A DNA stretch of 18,515 nucleotides from an uncultured Bacteroidales bacterium (GTDB taxonomy: Bacteria; Bacteroidota; Bacteroidia; Bacteroidales; UBA932): NCBI GenBank assembly GCA_900317065.1, contig ONFK01000002.1, positions 1 to 18,515 of the forward strand, read 5' to 3'. This document shows, one piece after another, positions 1 through 7,420 of the stretch (the first letter of the stretch is position 1; each line of letters opens with the position of its first letter). The notes under the pieces were generated by a model, which worked only from the letters and a program-made list of their open reading frames with translations, had not been told where the DNA came from and did not search any database. The translations under genes were made by a program, and so were the position numbers.

Positions 1-1731
1 CTTGAATACGGAGAAACCTGCCTGGTAGTTGTTCTCGTCCTGGCTGATGGTCGCATTGGTATGCCCGCCGAGTATAGACATGTTGAGCGTAGGCATCTTG
101 GGGGATGTGTAGGAGTACTTCGCCTGGCCGTACCAGTGGGAACCCAGACGGCCTTCGAAATCGAAACGGGCACCGCGCAACTTGTTGACGTTCAGGCCGA
201 GATTCAGCATTGCAGCCACGAATTCTTCGGTGTCCGCCCTGCCGGCGACGCCTATGCGGTGCACCGGTCCCTTGACGCAGTTGAACGTGAGGATGTAGCC
301 GTCGGCTTCTTTCGACAGTTTGTAGTTCACCGCCTCCAAGGCATCCAGCGAGAACAGCCTGGAAGTCGCTTCCTCCAGCTGCGGAGCCATCACCTCGTCG
401 CCTTCTTTTATGTTGATCTGCTTCATCAGGTATCTGGCATCGTCGTCATCCACGCCGCTGAAACGTATCTCCTTGATCCGGACCGCCTGCTTGTTGATGT
501 TGGTCGCCCTGGGGGCCTGCAGTTTCGTGGAGGATGTACCGAGCTTCTTTTTCAGGTCGTCTATCTCCTCCCTGTTCTCATACACGGCATCCTCCCCCCT
601 GCGGATGATGTCCGCAATCTCTGCCGTGCTGAAACTCAGCATGTTGAAGCCCGCGAGGTTGGGCTGGATGATTACGTCGGACTTGCGAACGTTCCCTACG
701 TAGGCCTCCCTCCCGAGCATGTCGGTGACCTGCATCACAAGGTCCATTATGTTGTTGATCTGCGCATACGAAAGGTCCGCGTCCGCAAGCACTATTCCCA
801 GCACTATGTCGGCACCCATCGCCCTGGCCACATCGGAAGGATAGTTGTTCCTGGTGCCGCCGTCGATCAGGATCATGTCCTGATAGCGCACGGGCTCGAA
901 CATTACGGGTATCGACATCGTGGAGCGCATGGCCGTAGTCAGAGGGCCGGAAGTCCAGTATTTGGCCTTGCAGGACACCACGTCGGAAGCGACGCAGACG
1001 AAGGGAATGGGCAGGGACATGAAATCCAGCGAATCGTGGTAGTCCACCGTGAGAGAAGCGATCAGATTGTTCACGTTGAGCCCGTATGCGTAGCCGGCGG
1101 GGAGGCTGTTGAAGCTGGTGGTGGCGGCCGCGCCGTTCACCAGTTCCTCCTCCTGGGCTGCGTTCAGATGAAGTCCCTTCCTGCGGGCGGACATTATCAC
1201 TCCCTCCCCTACCTTCGACACGAAATCCTCCTTGGCATAATGGAAGGGCATCGACACCAGATAGCGCTGCTGGCGCATCTTCTTGTTATAGCTGACGAAG
1301 TCCTGGTTGACATTGTCGGAAAGGACCTTTCCCCAGTCCATGTTGCGTATCAGGGAGTCCAGGTCGTCCGCGGTATATCCTATGGAATAAAGGCCGCCTA
1401 TCAGACCTCCGATACTGGTGCCGAGCACCATGTCGATGGGGATCTCCTTCTCTTCCAGGGCCTTGAGTATGCTGATTTCGGCCGCGCCCTTGGCCCCGCC
1501 CCCGCTGAGAACCAGCGCGACGGTGGGACGGTGCTGCTCCCGCCGCACCTTGTTCATCCTCTCGCGCATGCGGAGGAACACCATCGAGTCCGCGACGGGG
1601 TCCGCGCTGGTGGCCGCAAGCCTGACCGTCGCCTGGTTCCTGATGTCCGACCTGCGGCGCTGCCTCTGCCCCTGCGCCCCCATGGGCAGCAGGATCAGAA
1701 GAATGAGTGCCATGTATCTGAGTCTAGTCAT
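1..1731 (-). CDS. Patatin-like phospholipase with POTRA and outer-membrane barrel (3' end cut by window)
   Basis: Read by hand on the minus strand: 577 open codons run from ATG at 1731 to the window edge, so the C-terminus is missing. Residues 1-20 look like a signal peptide (basic start, then a Leu/Ile-rich core). A patatin hydrolase domain follows: oxyanion loop SGGGAKG at 76-82, nucleophile elbow GTSIGG with Ser106, and the Asp of the dyad in DGGTRNN at 290. Residues about 416-490 (from VRIKEIRFSGV) have the pattern of a POTRA domain, and from about 490 the alternating aromatic and small residues look like the start of a BamA/Omp85-type barrel. This is the layout of type Vd (PlpD-like) autotransporters and of many Bacteroidota surface lipases; the substrate, probably phospholipid, is inferred. 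The start codon overlaps the end of rlmN by 8 bases, so the two are probably co-transcribed and translationally coupled. The domain calls are secure; surface exposure or release is inference. Confidence 0.9.
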   Translation of the reverse strand, partial: MTRLRYMALILLILLPMGAQGQRQRRRSDIRNQATVRLAATSADPVADSMVFLRMRERMNKVRREQHRPTVALVLSGGGAKGAAEISILKALEEKEIPIDMVLGTSIGGLIGGLYSIGYTADDLDSLIRNMDWGKVLSDNVNQDFVSYNKKMRQQRYLVSMPFHYAKEDFVSKVGEGVIMSARRKGLHLNAAQEEELVNGAAATTSFNSLPAGYAYGLNVNNLIASLTVDYHDSLDFMSLPIPFVCVASDVVSCKAKYWTSGPLTTAMRSTMSIPVMFEPVRYQDMILIDGGTRNNYPSDVARAMGADIVLGIVLADADLSYAQINNIMDLVMQVTDMLGREAYVGNVRKSDVIIQPNLAGFNMLSFSTAEIADIIRRGEDAVYENREEIDDLKKKLGTSSTKLQAPRATNINKQAVRIKEIRFSGVDDDDARYLMKQINIKEGDEVMAPQLEEATSRLFSLDALEAVNYKLSKEADGYILTFNCVKGPVHRIGVAGRADTEEFVAAMLNLGLNVNKLRGARFDFEGRLGSHWYGQAKYSYTSPKMPTLNMSILGGHTNATISQDENNYQAGFSVFK

Positions 1732-2809
1732 AATAGTGACTGTTTTCCTCGTTGTGAAGGTAGTTCACTTCTACGTTTTCCACCTGCCCGGCGAGCAGCC
1801 CGCAGGCGGCCAGTATATCTTCTCCCCGGGACGCCCTGATAGTGCAGGTGATGCCGTTGGAGGAGAGGCGGTCGCGAAAGGCCTCCATCACCTGGCGGGG
1901 CGAGCTCTCGTAGGGGAAATCCGGTATCTTGTGGAAGCGGATAAGGTTCACCCTGCACTCCAGGCCCTTCAGCAGGCGTATCAGCGCATCGGCGTGGCGC
2001 TTCGAGTCGTTCCATCCCGCAAACATCGTGTACTCGAAACTCACCCTGCGCTGGCCGGTCCAGTCGTACTGGCGGATGAGGTCTACCACCTTGCTTATGG
2101 GCCAGGCCTTCTCGACGGGCATGAACTTCACCCTCTCCTCGCCGAAAGGATTATGCAAACTTATGGCCAGATGAGTTTTCTGTTCGTCGAGATATCTTTT
2201 CAAATTGGGCAAAACTCCGATGCTGGAGACGGTTATGCGCTTCGGGCTCCAGGCGAACCCCCAGTCCGCGGTGAGCACTTCGATGGCCCTGGACACCTCG
2301 TCGTAATTGTCGAGAGGCTCGCCCATGCCCATGAACACGGCGTTGGTGAGTTTGTCGGAGTCGCCAACCGATATGAACTGGTTGAGGATGTCGCTGACGA
2401 GGGGCTGCCCCTTGAATCCTCCGCGGCCGGTCATGCAGAACTTGCAGTTCATGCGGCAGCCGGCCTGCGAAGATACGCAGAGGGTACTGCGGTCGCCGTC
2501 GGGGATCACCACGGATTCGATAGCGGAAGTCTGCACCATGTTGCCGCCCAGAGGGGTCTGCACCTTGAAAATGTACTTGAGCGTGCCGTCGCTGCTTTCG
2601 GCTTTTCCTATCGGCGCCGACGCGCCGAGCTCATAGCGGCTTTTCAGGATTTCCCTTCCTTCCTTCGAAATGTTTGTCATTTCATCAACGGAACGGACTT
2701 TGGAAACATACAGCCAGCGGGCTATCTGTTTGGCCACAAAAGGCTTGAGTCCGCAGTTGCGGACAACGATCTCGAGTTCTGCCGGAGATTTGCCAAGTAA
2801 CTTTTCCAT
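1724..2809 (-). CDS. rlmN: Dual-specificity 23S rRNA/tRNA adenine-C2 methyltransferase RlmN
   Basis: Radical-SAM enzyme of 361 residues that methylates C2 of A2503 in 23S rRNA and, in characterised homologues, A37 of some tRNAs. The cluster motif CxxxCxxC is at Cys118, Cys122 and Cys125. The two catalytic cysteines of the family are present: Cys111 in TLCVSSQ and Cys336 in ACGLLAG. The SAM-side motif GMGEPLDN is at 161-168. The N-terminus (ELEIVVRNCGLKPFVAKQIA) is the usual RlmN accessory helical domain, which supports the ATG at 2809. A -7 element ends only 7 bases before that ATG. The gene is divergent from recA and overlaps the downstream patatin gene by 8 bases. Confidence 0.96.
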   Translation of the reverse strand: MEKLLGKSPAELEIVVRNCGLKPFVAKQIARWLYVSKVRSVDEMTNISKEGREILKSRYELGASAPIGKAESSDGTLKYIFKVQTPLGGNMVQTSAIESVVIPDGDRSTLCVSSQAGCRMNCKFCMTGRGGFKGQPLVSDILNQFISVGDSDKLTNAVFMGMGEPLDNYDEVSRAIEVLTADWGFAWSPKRITVSSIGVLPNLKRYLDEQKTHLAISLHNPFGEERVKFMPVEKAWPISKVVDLIRQYDWTGQRRVSFEYTMFAGWNDSKRHADALIRLLKGLECRVNLIRFHKIPDFPYESSPRQVMEAFRDRLSSNGITCTIRASRGEDILAACGLLAGQVENVEVNYLHNEENSHYYD

Positions 2810-2816
2810 ATCAAGG

Positions 2817-2824
2817 CAAAGTTA
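2817..2824 (-). promoter_or_regulatory. -7 element for rlmN (TAACTTTG)
   Basis: Exact match to the Bacteroidota -7 consensus TAnnTTTG on the minus strand, ending 7 bases before the rlmN ATG. No clear TTG -33 element is seen at the usual spacing. If used, the mRNA would begin at or within a few bases of the start codon. It lies inside the spacer of the oppositely directed recA promoter. Confidence 0.6.
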
Positions 2825-2837
2825 AACATTTTTTACC

Positions 2838-2865
2838 TATATTTGCCTTCGGGCATAAGCCCGAG
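2838..2865 (+). promoter_or_regulatory. recA promoter -7 (TATATTTG) with adjoining palindrome
   Basis: TATATTTG at 2838-2845 matches TAnnTTTG exactly and lies 40 bases before the recA ATG. It is followed at once by an inverted repeat, TCGGGC (2849-2854), loop ATAA, GCCCGA (2859-2864), placed where the transcription start is expected. It could be an operator or a 5'-terminal mRNA hairpin. The promoter call is good; the role of the palindrome is unknown. Confidence 0.65.
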
Positions 2866-2885
2866 AACAATTAATAACATTCATT

Positions 2886-3917
2886 ATGGCTAAAGAAGCA
2901 GAAGTAAAGGCCACAGACATCAATGCCGCCAAGATGAAGGCATTGCAGGCCACGATCGACAAGATTGAGAAAGATTACGGGAAAGGCACGATCATGAAGT
3001 TGGGAGACCAGCCAGAATGGAGTGACGCCCAGGTGATCCCCAGCGGCAGCGTCGCCCTCGACCACGCACTCGGTATCGGAGGATATCCTCGCGGAAGGAT
3101 CATCGAAATCTACGGGCCGGAATCCAGCGGAAAGACCACGCTGGCCATCCACGCGATCGCGCAGGCCCAGAAGTCGGGCGGCATCGCCGCTATGATCGAC
3201 GCGGAACACGCGTTCGACCGCACCTATGCCAAGGCTCTCGGAGTCAATCTCGAGACCTTGCTCATCTCTCAGCCGGACAACGGCGAACAAGCCCTTGAAA
3301 TCGCAGACAACCTCATCCGCTCGGGTGCGGTGGACATCGTGGTCATCGACTCGGTGGCTGCCCTCACCCCCAAGGCAGAGATCGAAGGCGAAATGGGCGA
3401 CAACAAAGTAGGCCTGCAGGCACGCCTGATGAGCCAGGCGCTCCGCAAGCTTACGGCCAACATTTCCAAGACCAACACCTGCTGCATCTTCATCAACCAG
3501 CTCCGCGAGAAGATCGGCATCATGTTCGGCAATCCCGAAACCACCACCGGAGGCAACGCCCTCAAATTCTACGCTTCCGTGCGTATCGACGTCCGCCGCA
3601 CCACCCAGATCAAGGAAGGTGAGGACGCGCTCGGCAACCGCACCCGCGTGAAGGTGGTCAAGAACAAGATGGCGCCGCCTTTCAAGAAAGCGGAATTCGA
3701 CATCGTATTCGGCGAGGGCATCTCCCACAGCGGCGAGCTCGTGGACCTCGGCGTGGAGTTCGACGTGATCCAGAAATCCGGATCGTGGTTCAGCTACAAC
3801 GGCGAGAAGCTCGCACAGGGCCGCGAGGCTACCAAGCAGCTGCTGCGCGACAACACCGAGCTCGCAGACGAGATCGAGGCTAAAATCCGTGAAGCACTTA
3901 AAGCAGTTAAGGACTGA
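2886..3917 (+). CDS. recA: Recombinase RecA
   Basis: 343 residues, the normal length for RecA: the ATP-dependent filament protein that pairs homologous DNA and drives recombinational repair. Walker A GPESSGKTT is at 77-85, followed by the MIDAEHAFD strand with the catalytic Glu107 and a Walker B-type strand IVVIDSVAAL. DNA-binding loop L1 (EGEMGDNKVGLQAR) and loop L2 (GNPETTTGGNALKF) are intact, as is the RecA signature ALKFYASVR. The C-terminal tail is short. The stop codon overlaps the trpS start by one base (TGATG), so recA and trpS probably form an operon. No insertion or intein is seen. Confidence 0.99.
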   Translation: MAKEAEVKATDINAAKMKALQATIDKIEKDYGKGTIMKLGDQPEWSDAQVIPSGSVALDHALGIGGYPRGRIIEIYGPESSGKTTLAIHAIAQAQKSGGIAAMIDAEHAFDRTYAKALGVNLETLLISQPDNGEQALEIADNLIRSGAVDIVVIDSVAALTPKAEIEGEMGDNKVGLQARLMSQALRKLTANISKTNTCCIFINQLREKIGIMFGNPETTTGGNALKFYASVRIDVRRTTQIKEGEDALGNRTRVKVVKNKMAPPFKKAEFDIVFGEGISHSGELVDLGVEFDVIQKSGSWFSYNGEKLAQGREATKQLLRDNTELADEIEAKIREALKAVKD

Positions 3918-5065
3918 TGGCAAAGGAAAAGATCATTTTGACTGGAGACCGCCCCACCGGGCGGCTCCATATAGGACATTACGTAGGTTCGCTGCGCCGC
4001 AGGGTTGAACTCCAGGACAGCGGCGAATTCGACAAGATATTCATCATGATCGCCGACGCACAGGCACTCACCGACAACGCCGACAACCCCGAAAAGGTGC
4101 GCCAGAACATCATCGAGGTGGCGCTCGACTATCTCAGCGTCGGGCTCGATCCGGAGAAGAGCAATCTGTTCATACAGAGCCAGATAAGTGAGCTTACGGA
4201 GCTTACCTTCTTCTATAACAACCTGGTGACGGTCCAGCGCCTCCAGCGAAATCCCACGGTCAAGGCCGAAATGGCCCTGCGCGGATTCAACGACTCGGAA
4301 GGTGCGGAGAACAAGGCGGGCACTCCCGTCGGCTTCTTCTGCTACCCCATCAGCCAGGCCGCCGACATCACCGCCTTCAAGGCGACTGTCGTGCCCGTCG
4401 GGGAAGACCAGGAGCCGATGATAGAGCAGACCCGCGAAATCGTGCGCAAATTCAACTCAACCTATGCGCCAGTGCTCGTGGAGCCGGAAATCCTGCTGCC
4501 CGACAACGCCTCCTGCATGCGTCTGCCGGGAACCGACGGCAAGGCCAAGATGAGCAAGAGCCTCGGCAACTGCATCTACCTGAGCGACGATTCGCAGACC
4601 GTGCGCGAAAAAGTGCGCGGCATGTATACCGACCCCGGGCATCTGCAGGTGAGCGATCCGGGCAAGGTGGAAGGCAACACGGTATTCACCTATCTCGACG
4701 CTTTCTGCCGGCCGGAGCATTTCGACAAGTTCGCGTCCTGCTTCGTCGGCAAGAAGTCTTCCTTCGAGTTCCATTCACTCGACGAGATGAAGGCGCAGTA
4801 CCGCGCCGGAGGCCTCGGAGACGTCATGTGCAAGAACTTCCTGTTCGCCGTGCTGGAAGACACTCTCGCTCCCATCCGCGAGCGTCGCGCAAAGTTCGAG
4901 AAGGACATTCCCTACGTCTACGAAGTGCTCCGCAAGGGCACGGAGGCGGCACGCGAGGTCGCATCGCGTACCATCGCCGACGTCAAACGGGCGATGAAAA
5001 TCAACTATTTCGACCCCGGGGTGCTGGACGCCCTCATTGCCGAACAGAGCGAAAAATACCGCTAG
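3917..5065 (+). CDS. trpS: Tryptophan--tRNA ligase
   Basis: Class I aminoacyl-tRNA synthetase of 382 residues that charges tRNA-Trp. The HIGH motif is intact at 18-21 and KMSKS at 211-215. The TrpRS pattern GDRPTGRLHIGHYVGSL is at the N-terminus and VVPVGEDQEPMIEQTREI lies in the catalytic domain. The protein is somewhat longer than the compact bacterial TrpRS of about 330 residues, consistent with the longer TrpRS subgroup. Translation begins on the ATG that shares its A with the recA stop codon, so it is likely read by coupling. It faces tdk, with only three bases between the two stop codons. Confidence 0.97.
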   Translation: MAKEKIILTGDRPTGRLHIGHYVGSLRRRVELQDSGEFDKIFIMIADAQALTDNADNPEKVRQNIIEVALDYLSVGLDPEKSNLFIQSQISELTELTFFYNNLVTVQRLQRNPTVKAEMALRGFNDSEGAENKAGTPVGFFCYPISQAADITAFKATVVPVGEDQEPMIEQTREIVRKFNSTYAPVLVEPEILLPDNASCMRLPGTDGKAKMSKSLGNCIYLSDDSQTVREKVRGMYTDPGHLQVSDPGKVEGNTVFTYLDAFCRPEHFDKFASCFVGKKSSFEFHSLDEMKAQYRAGGLGDVMCKNFLFAVLEDTLAPIRERRAKFEKDIPYVYEVLRKGTEAAREVASRTIADVKRAMKINYFDPGVLDALIAEQSEKYR

Positions 5066-5068
5066 CGC

Positions 5069-5641
5069 CTATTCCTCCGCAAGAGCTTTGTTGAAGCACT
5101 CGCGGCAGAGAGGCTCGTAGATGTCTTTTTCTCCCAGGACCACAAGCTTGCGGCTCTTGCTGAGCCGGTGCGAGTGGTTGGCGAGACCTCCGCATTTCAC
5201 GCAGATGGCGTGCACTTTCTGCACGTCCTCGGCTATAGCCATGAGGGCGGGAATGGGGCCGAAGGGTTTTCCGAGATAGTCGGTGTCGAGGCCGGCCGCG
5301 ATTACGCGGACGCCGCGGTTTGCCAGGGCCTGGCAGACGGCGGCCAGGTTTTCTCCGAAAAACTGGGCCTCGTCGATACCGACGACCTGTACGTCCGGCC
5401 CTATCTTGAGCATCTCGGCAGCATCCTTGATGGGCTTGCTGGTGATGCTGTGCGAATCGTGGGAGACCACCTCCACATCGGAGTACCTGTTATCTACAGA
5501 GGGCTTGAAAATCGCTATCACCTGGTTTGCGAACTGGGCCCTGCGGAGCCTGCGGATGAGTTCTTCTGTTTTTCCGGAGAACATCGAGCCGCACACTACT
5601 TCGATGCAGCCCCTCTTTTTGGTATTGTTTTCTGCGTACAT
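5069..5641 (-). CDS. tdk: Thymidine kinase, type II (zinc-binding)
   Basis: 190 residues from the ATG at 5641; an upstream TTG at 5674 would add 11 residues but sits inside the -7 promoter element, so the ATG is preferred. The enzyme phosphorylates thymidine to dTMP in pyrimidine salvage. Walker A GSMFSGKT is at 18-25, the catalytic Glu91 lies in DEAQFF, and the thymidine-binding lasso carries DTDYLGKPFGP (119-129). The four zinc ligands are Cys147, Cys150, Cys179 and Cys182. It converges on trpS with a three-base gap, so any terminator for either gene must lie inside the other's coding sequence. Confidence 0.97.
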   Translation of the reverse strand: MYAENNTKKRGCIEVVCGSMFSGKTEELIRRLRRAQFANQVIAIFKPSVDNRYSDVEVVSHDSHSITSKPIKDAAEMLKIGPDVQVVGIDEAQFFGENLAAVCQALANRGVRVIAAGLDTDYLGKPFGPIPALMAIAEDVQKVHAICVKCGGLANHSHRLSKSRKLVVLGEKDIYEPLCRECFNKALAEE

Positions 5642-5655
5642 TTTGGTTAAATTTG
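5625..5655 (+). promoter_or_regulatory. rsmI promoter: TTG (-33), 20 bases, TAAATTTG (-7)
   Basis: TTG at 5625-5627 is separated by 20 bases from TAAATTTG at 5648-5655, a full Bacteroidota-type promoter 41 bases before the rsmI ATG. It overlaps the first codons of tdk and faces the tdk promoter, so both predicted start sites fall between the two -7 elements. Confidence 0.6.
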
Positions 5656-5671
5656 TCGTCGACTTGTTATG

Positions 5672-5679
5672 CAAAGATA
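5672..5679 (-). promoter_or_regulatory. -7 element for tdk (TATCTTTG)
   Basis: Exact TAnnTTTG match on the minus strand, 30 bases before the tdk ATG. The -33 region is weak. Its position supports the shorter tdk start at 5641. Confidence 0.6.
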
Positions 5680-5696
5680 AGAATAAGTCGCGTTTT

Positions 5697-6407
5697 ATGA
5701 AAGGAAAACTTTACATAGTGCCTACCCCGGTGGGAAACCTTGAAGACATGACCTTCAGGGCGGTGGAGATATTGAAGGAGGCGGACCTGATCCTGGCCGA
5801 GGATACCCGTACGAGTTCTGTTCTCCTGGATCATTTCGGCATTCACAAGCCCCTGCAGTCGCATCACAAGTTCAACGAGCACCAGACCGCAGGGCGCATC
5901 AAAGAGATAATTCTCGCAGGCAGGAACGTAGCCCTGGTGAGCGACGCCGGCACTCCCGGCATTTCGGATCCCGGTTTCCTGCTCGCACGCACCTGCGCGG
6001 AGGAAGGCATCGAAGTCCAGACTCTGCCGGGTGCTACCGCCTGCATCCCCGCACTGGTTTCTTCCGGCCTGCCTTGCGACCGTTTCTGCTTCGAGGGCTT
6101 CCTGCCGCAGAAGAAAGGGCGCCAGACCTTGCTGCAGAGCCTTTCCGGAGAGCAGCGCACCATGGTATTCTACGAATCTCCCCGCCGGCTGGTGAAGACT
6201 CTCGAGCAGTTCGTCGAGGTCTTCGGGCCGGACAGGCCCTGCAGCGTCGCGAGGGAGATTTCCAAAGTTCACGAAGAGCACGTCCGCGGCACTCTGGCGG
6301 AGGTGCTCGGGCATTTCAACGCCGTCGAGCCGAAGGGCGAAATCGTCATTGTGGTGGGCGGCGCGGTCATCGAAAAAGGAGAGCACAGGAACAAGTACAA
6401 AGATTGA
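5697..6407 (+). CDS. rsmI: 16S rRNA (cytidine(1402)-2'-O)-methyltransferase RsmI
   Basis: 236 residues from ATG at 5697; the open frame continues upstream through tdk, but homology begins at MKGKLYIVPTPVGNL. RsmI is a tetrapyrrole-methylase-fold enzyme that 2'-O-methylates C1402 in the decoding centre. Family motifs are PTPVGNL (9-15), AEDTRTS (34-40), SDAGTPGISDPG (82-93), FYESPRR and the VAREISKVHE strand. The protein stops after the two-lobed catalytic fold and lacks the C-terminal helical extension of the 286-residue E. coli protein, as in other short RsmI proteins. It has its own promoter and probably shares its transcript with the HhH protein 15 bases downstream. Confidence 0.95.
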   Translation: MKGKLYIVPTPVGNLEDMTFRAVEILKEADLILAEDTRTSSVLLDHFGIHKPLQSHHKFNEHQTAGRIKEIILAGRNVALVSDAGTPGISDPGFLLARTCAEEGIEVQTLPGATACIPALVSSGLPCDRFCFEGFLPQKKGRQTLLQSLSGEQRTMVFYESPRRLVKTLEQFVEVFGPDRPCSVAREISKVHEEHVRGTLAEVLGHFNAVEPKGEIVIVVGGAVIEKGEHRNKYKD

Positions 6408-6422
6408 GGGGAGGCTTCAGCC

Positions 6423-7370
6423 ATGAAATCATCTTTCAGGACGGGGGCGATCGCCCTCGCTTTTCTCGTCCTCGGTTTCGAGCTGGCGATGTTTGTGCGC
6501 AAGGCGGCCGAAGACAGGATAGTCGCCAACCGCGACAGGCCGGATACGGTCTTTTTAGAGGCTCCGCCCCTAAAGTACCCTGCGGCTCCCGGTCTACCGA
6601 CATCGCCGCAAAGCGGCTCCGTCCCGACCTCCGCCGGGCGCTCTGAGGAGCGCCTTATCATGCCTGAAATGTCGCCGCACACAGACACTTCCGCCACCCG
6701 GATAAAGACCAGCAGGTTGCGGGTGGCGAATCATGAACCCAGGGCCAGGGCGATTTACGAGAGGGCGCCGGGGAGGCGGGTGGAGAGTTTCCGCTTCAAT
6801 CCCAATACCGTGAGCCTGGAGGAACTGTGCCGCCTGGGGTTCAGCGAAAAGCAGGCGCAATCCATTCTTAATTACCGCGAAAAAGGCGGCCGGTTCAGGC
6901 GCAAGGCCGATTTTGCCAAAAGTTATGTAGTTGCAGATTCAGTATTCGAGAGGCTGGAGCCGTTCATCGTGATCCCCAAGACCGATATCAACAAGGCGGA
7001 CTCTGCGGCTTTCGACGAGTTGCCCGGCATTGGCGGCTGGTTCGCGCACAGGATGGTGGAATACCGCGAGCAGTTGCGCGGGTATTCCTGTCCGGAGCAG
7101 CTGATGGAAATCTACCGTTTCGACCAGGAGAGGTTCGACGGCCTGAAGGATCTCATAAGTTGCTCTCCTGCAGATCCGTACCCGTTCTGGACAGGTTCTT
7201 TGGACGACATCCGCAACCATCCGCACATCCGCAATTGGCAGACTGCGCGCGACATCGCATTCTACCGCGACCATAATTCTACCGAGAATCTGACCGTCGA
7301 CGGCTTGCTGAAGGCGGGGATTCTTTCCGAGGAGCAGGCCCGCCGCCTCGCCCGCTGCCGCCTGAAATAG
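6423..7370 (+). CDS. Membrane-anchored helix-hairpin-helix (ComEA-like) protein
   Basis: 315 residues. One hydrophobic segment at about 7-25, with a positive N-terminus, suggests a single membrane anchor. It is followed by a Pro/Ser-rich linker to about 120. Then come tandem helix-hairpin-helix units of the ComEA type: FNPNTVSLEELCRLGF with YREKGGRFRRKADF (125-165), and the better conserved DINKADSAAFDELPGIG (188-204) with its following helix. A third, degenerate copy is likely at about 250-312 (HIRNWQTARDIAFYR). HhH units bind the DNA backbone without sequence preference; ComEA proteins take up DNA in competent bacteria. The whole protein resembles a Bacteroidota family of unknown role, so DNA binding is likely but a competence function is not shown. 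GGGGAGG lies about 10 bases before the ATG, one of the few SD-like stretches here. Confidence 0.8.
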   Translation: MKSSFRTGAIALAFLVLGFELAMFVRKAAEDRIVANRDRPDTVFLEAPPLKYPAAPGLPTSPQSGSVPTSAGRSEERLIMPEMSPHTDTSATRIKTSRLRVANHEPRARAIYERAPGRRVESFRFNPNTVSLEELCRLGFSEKQAQSILNYREKGGRFRRKADFAKSYVVADSVFERLEPFIVIPKTDINKADSAAFDELPGIGGWFAHRMVEYREQLRGYSCPEQLMEIYRFDQERFDGLKDLISCSPADPYPFWTGSLDDIRNHPHIRNWQTARDIAFYRDHNSTENLTVDGLLKAGILSEEQARRLARCRLK

Positions 7371-7380
7371 CGCTCCTGAC

Positions 7381-7420
7381 AAAACCATGGAGCATCATCA
7401 TCTGCGAGGATGATGCTCCA
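7381..7420 (-). terminator. Intrinsic terminator of the xer recombinase gene, overlapping its stop codon
   Basis: A perfect 12-bp stem (TGGAGCATCATC at 7388-7399 with GATGATGCTCCA at 7409-7420; 9-base loop) is followed on the minus strand by TGGTTTTG. The xer stop codon (7398-7400) lies in the stem and loop, so the last codons double as terminator. There is no T-run on the plus side, so it probably serves mainly the minus strand. Confidence 0.7.

Noticed and set aside
61..1839. Long plus-strand open frame of 592 codons
   Set aside because: It is antisense to the patatin and rlmN genes, its translation has no recognisable domain and is rich in His, Arg and Val as expected of a GC-rich shadow frame; the minus strand carries clear motifs.
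2871..3923. Minus-strand frame of 350 codons opposite recA
   Set aside because: It mirrors the third-position bias of recA and has no motif; recA is certain.
5642..5674. Longer tdk start at TTG 5674
   Set aside because: The codon lies inside the TATCTTTG -7 element, and the added residues are not part of the family.
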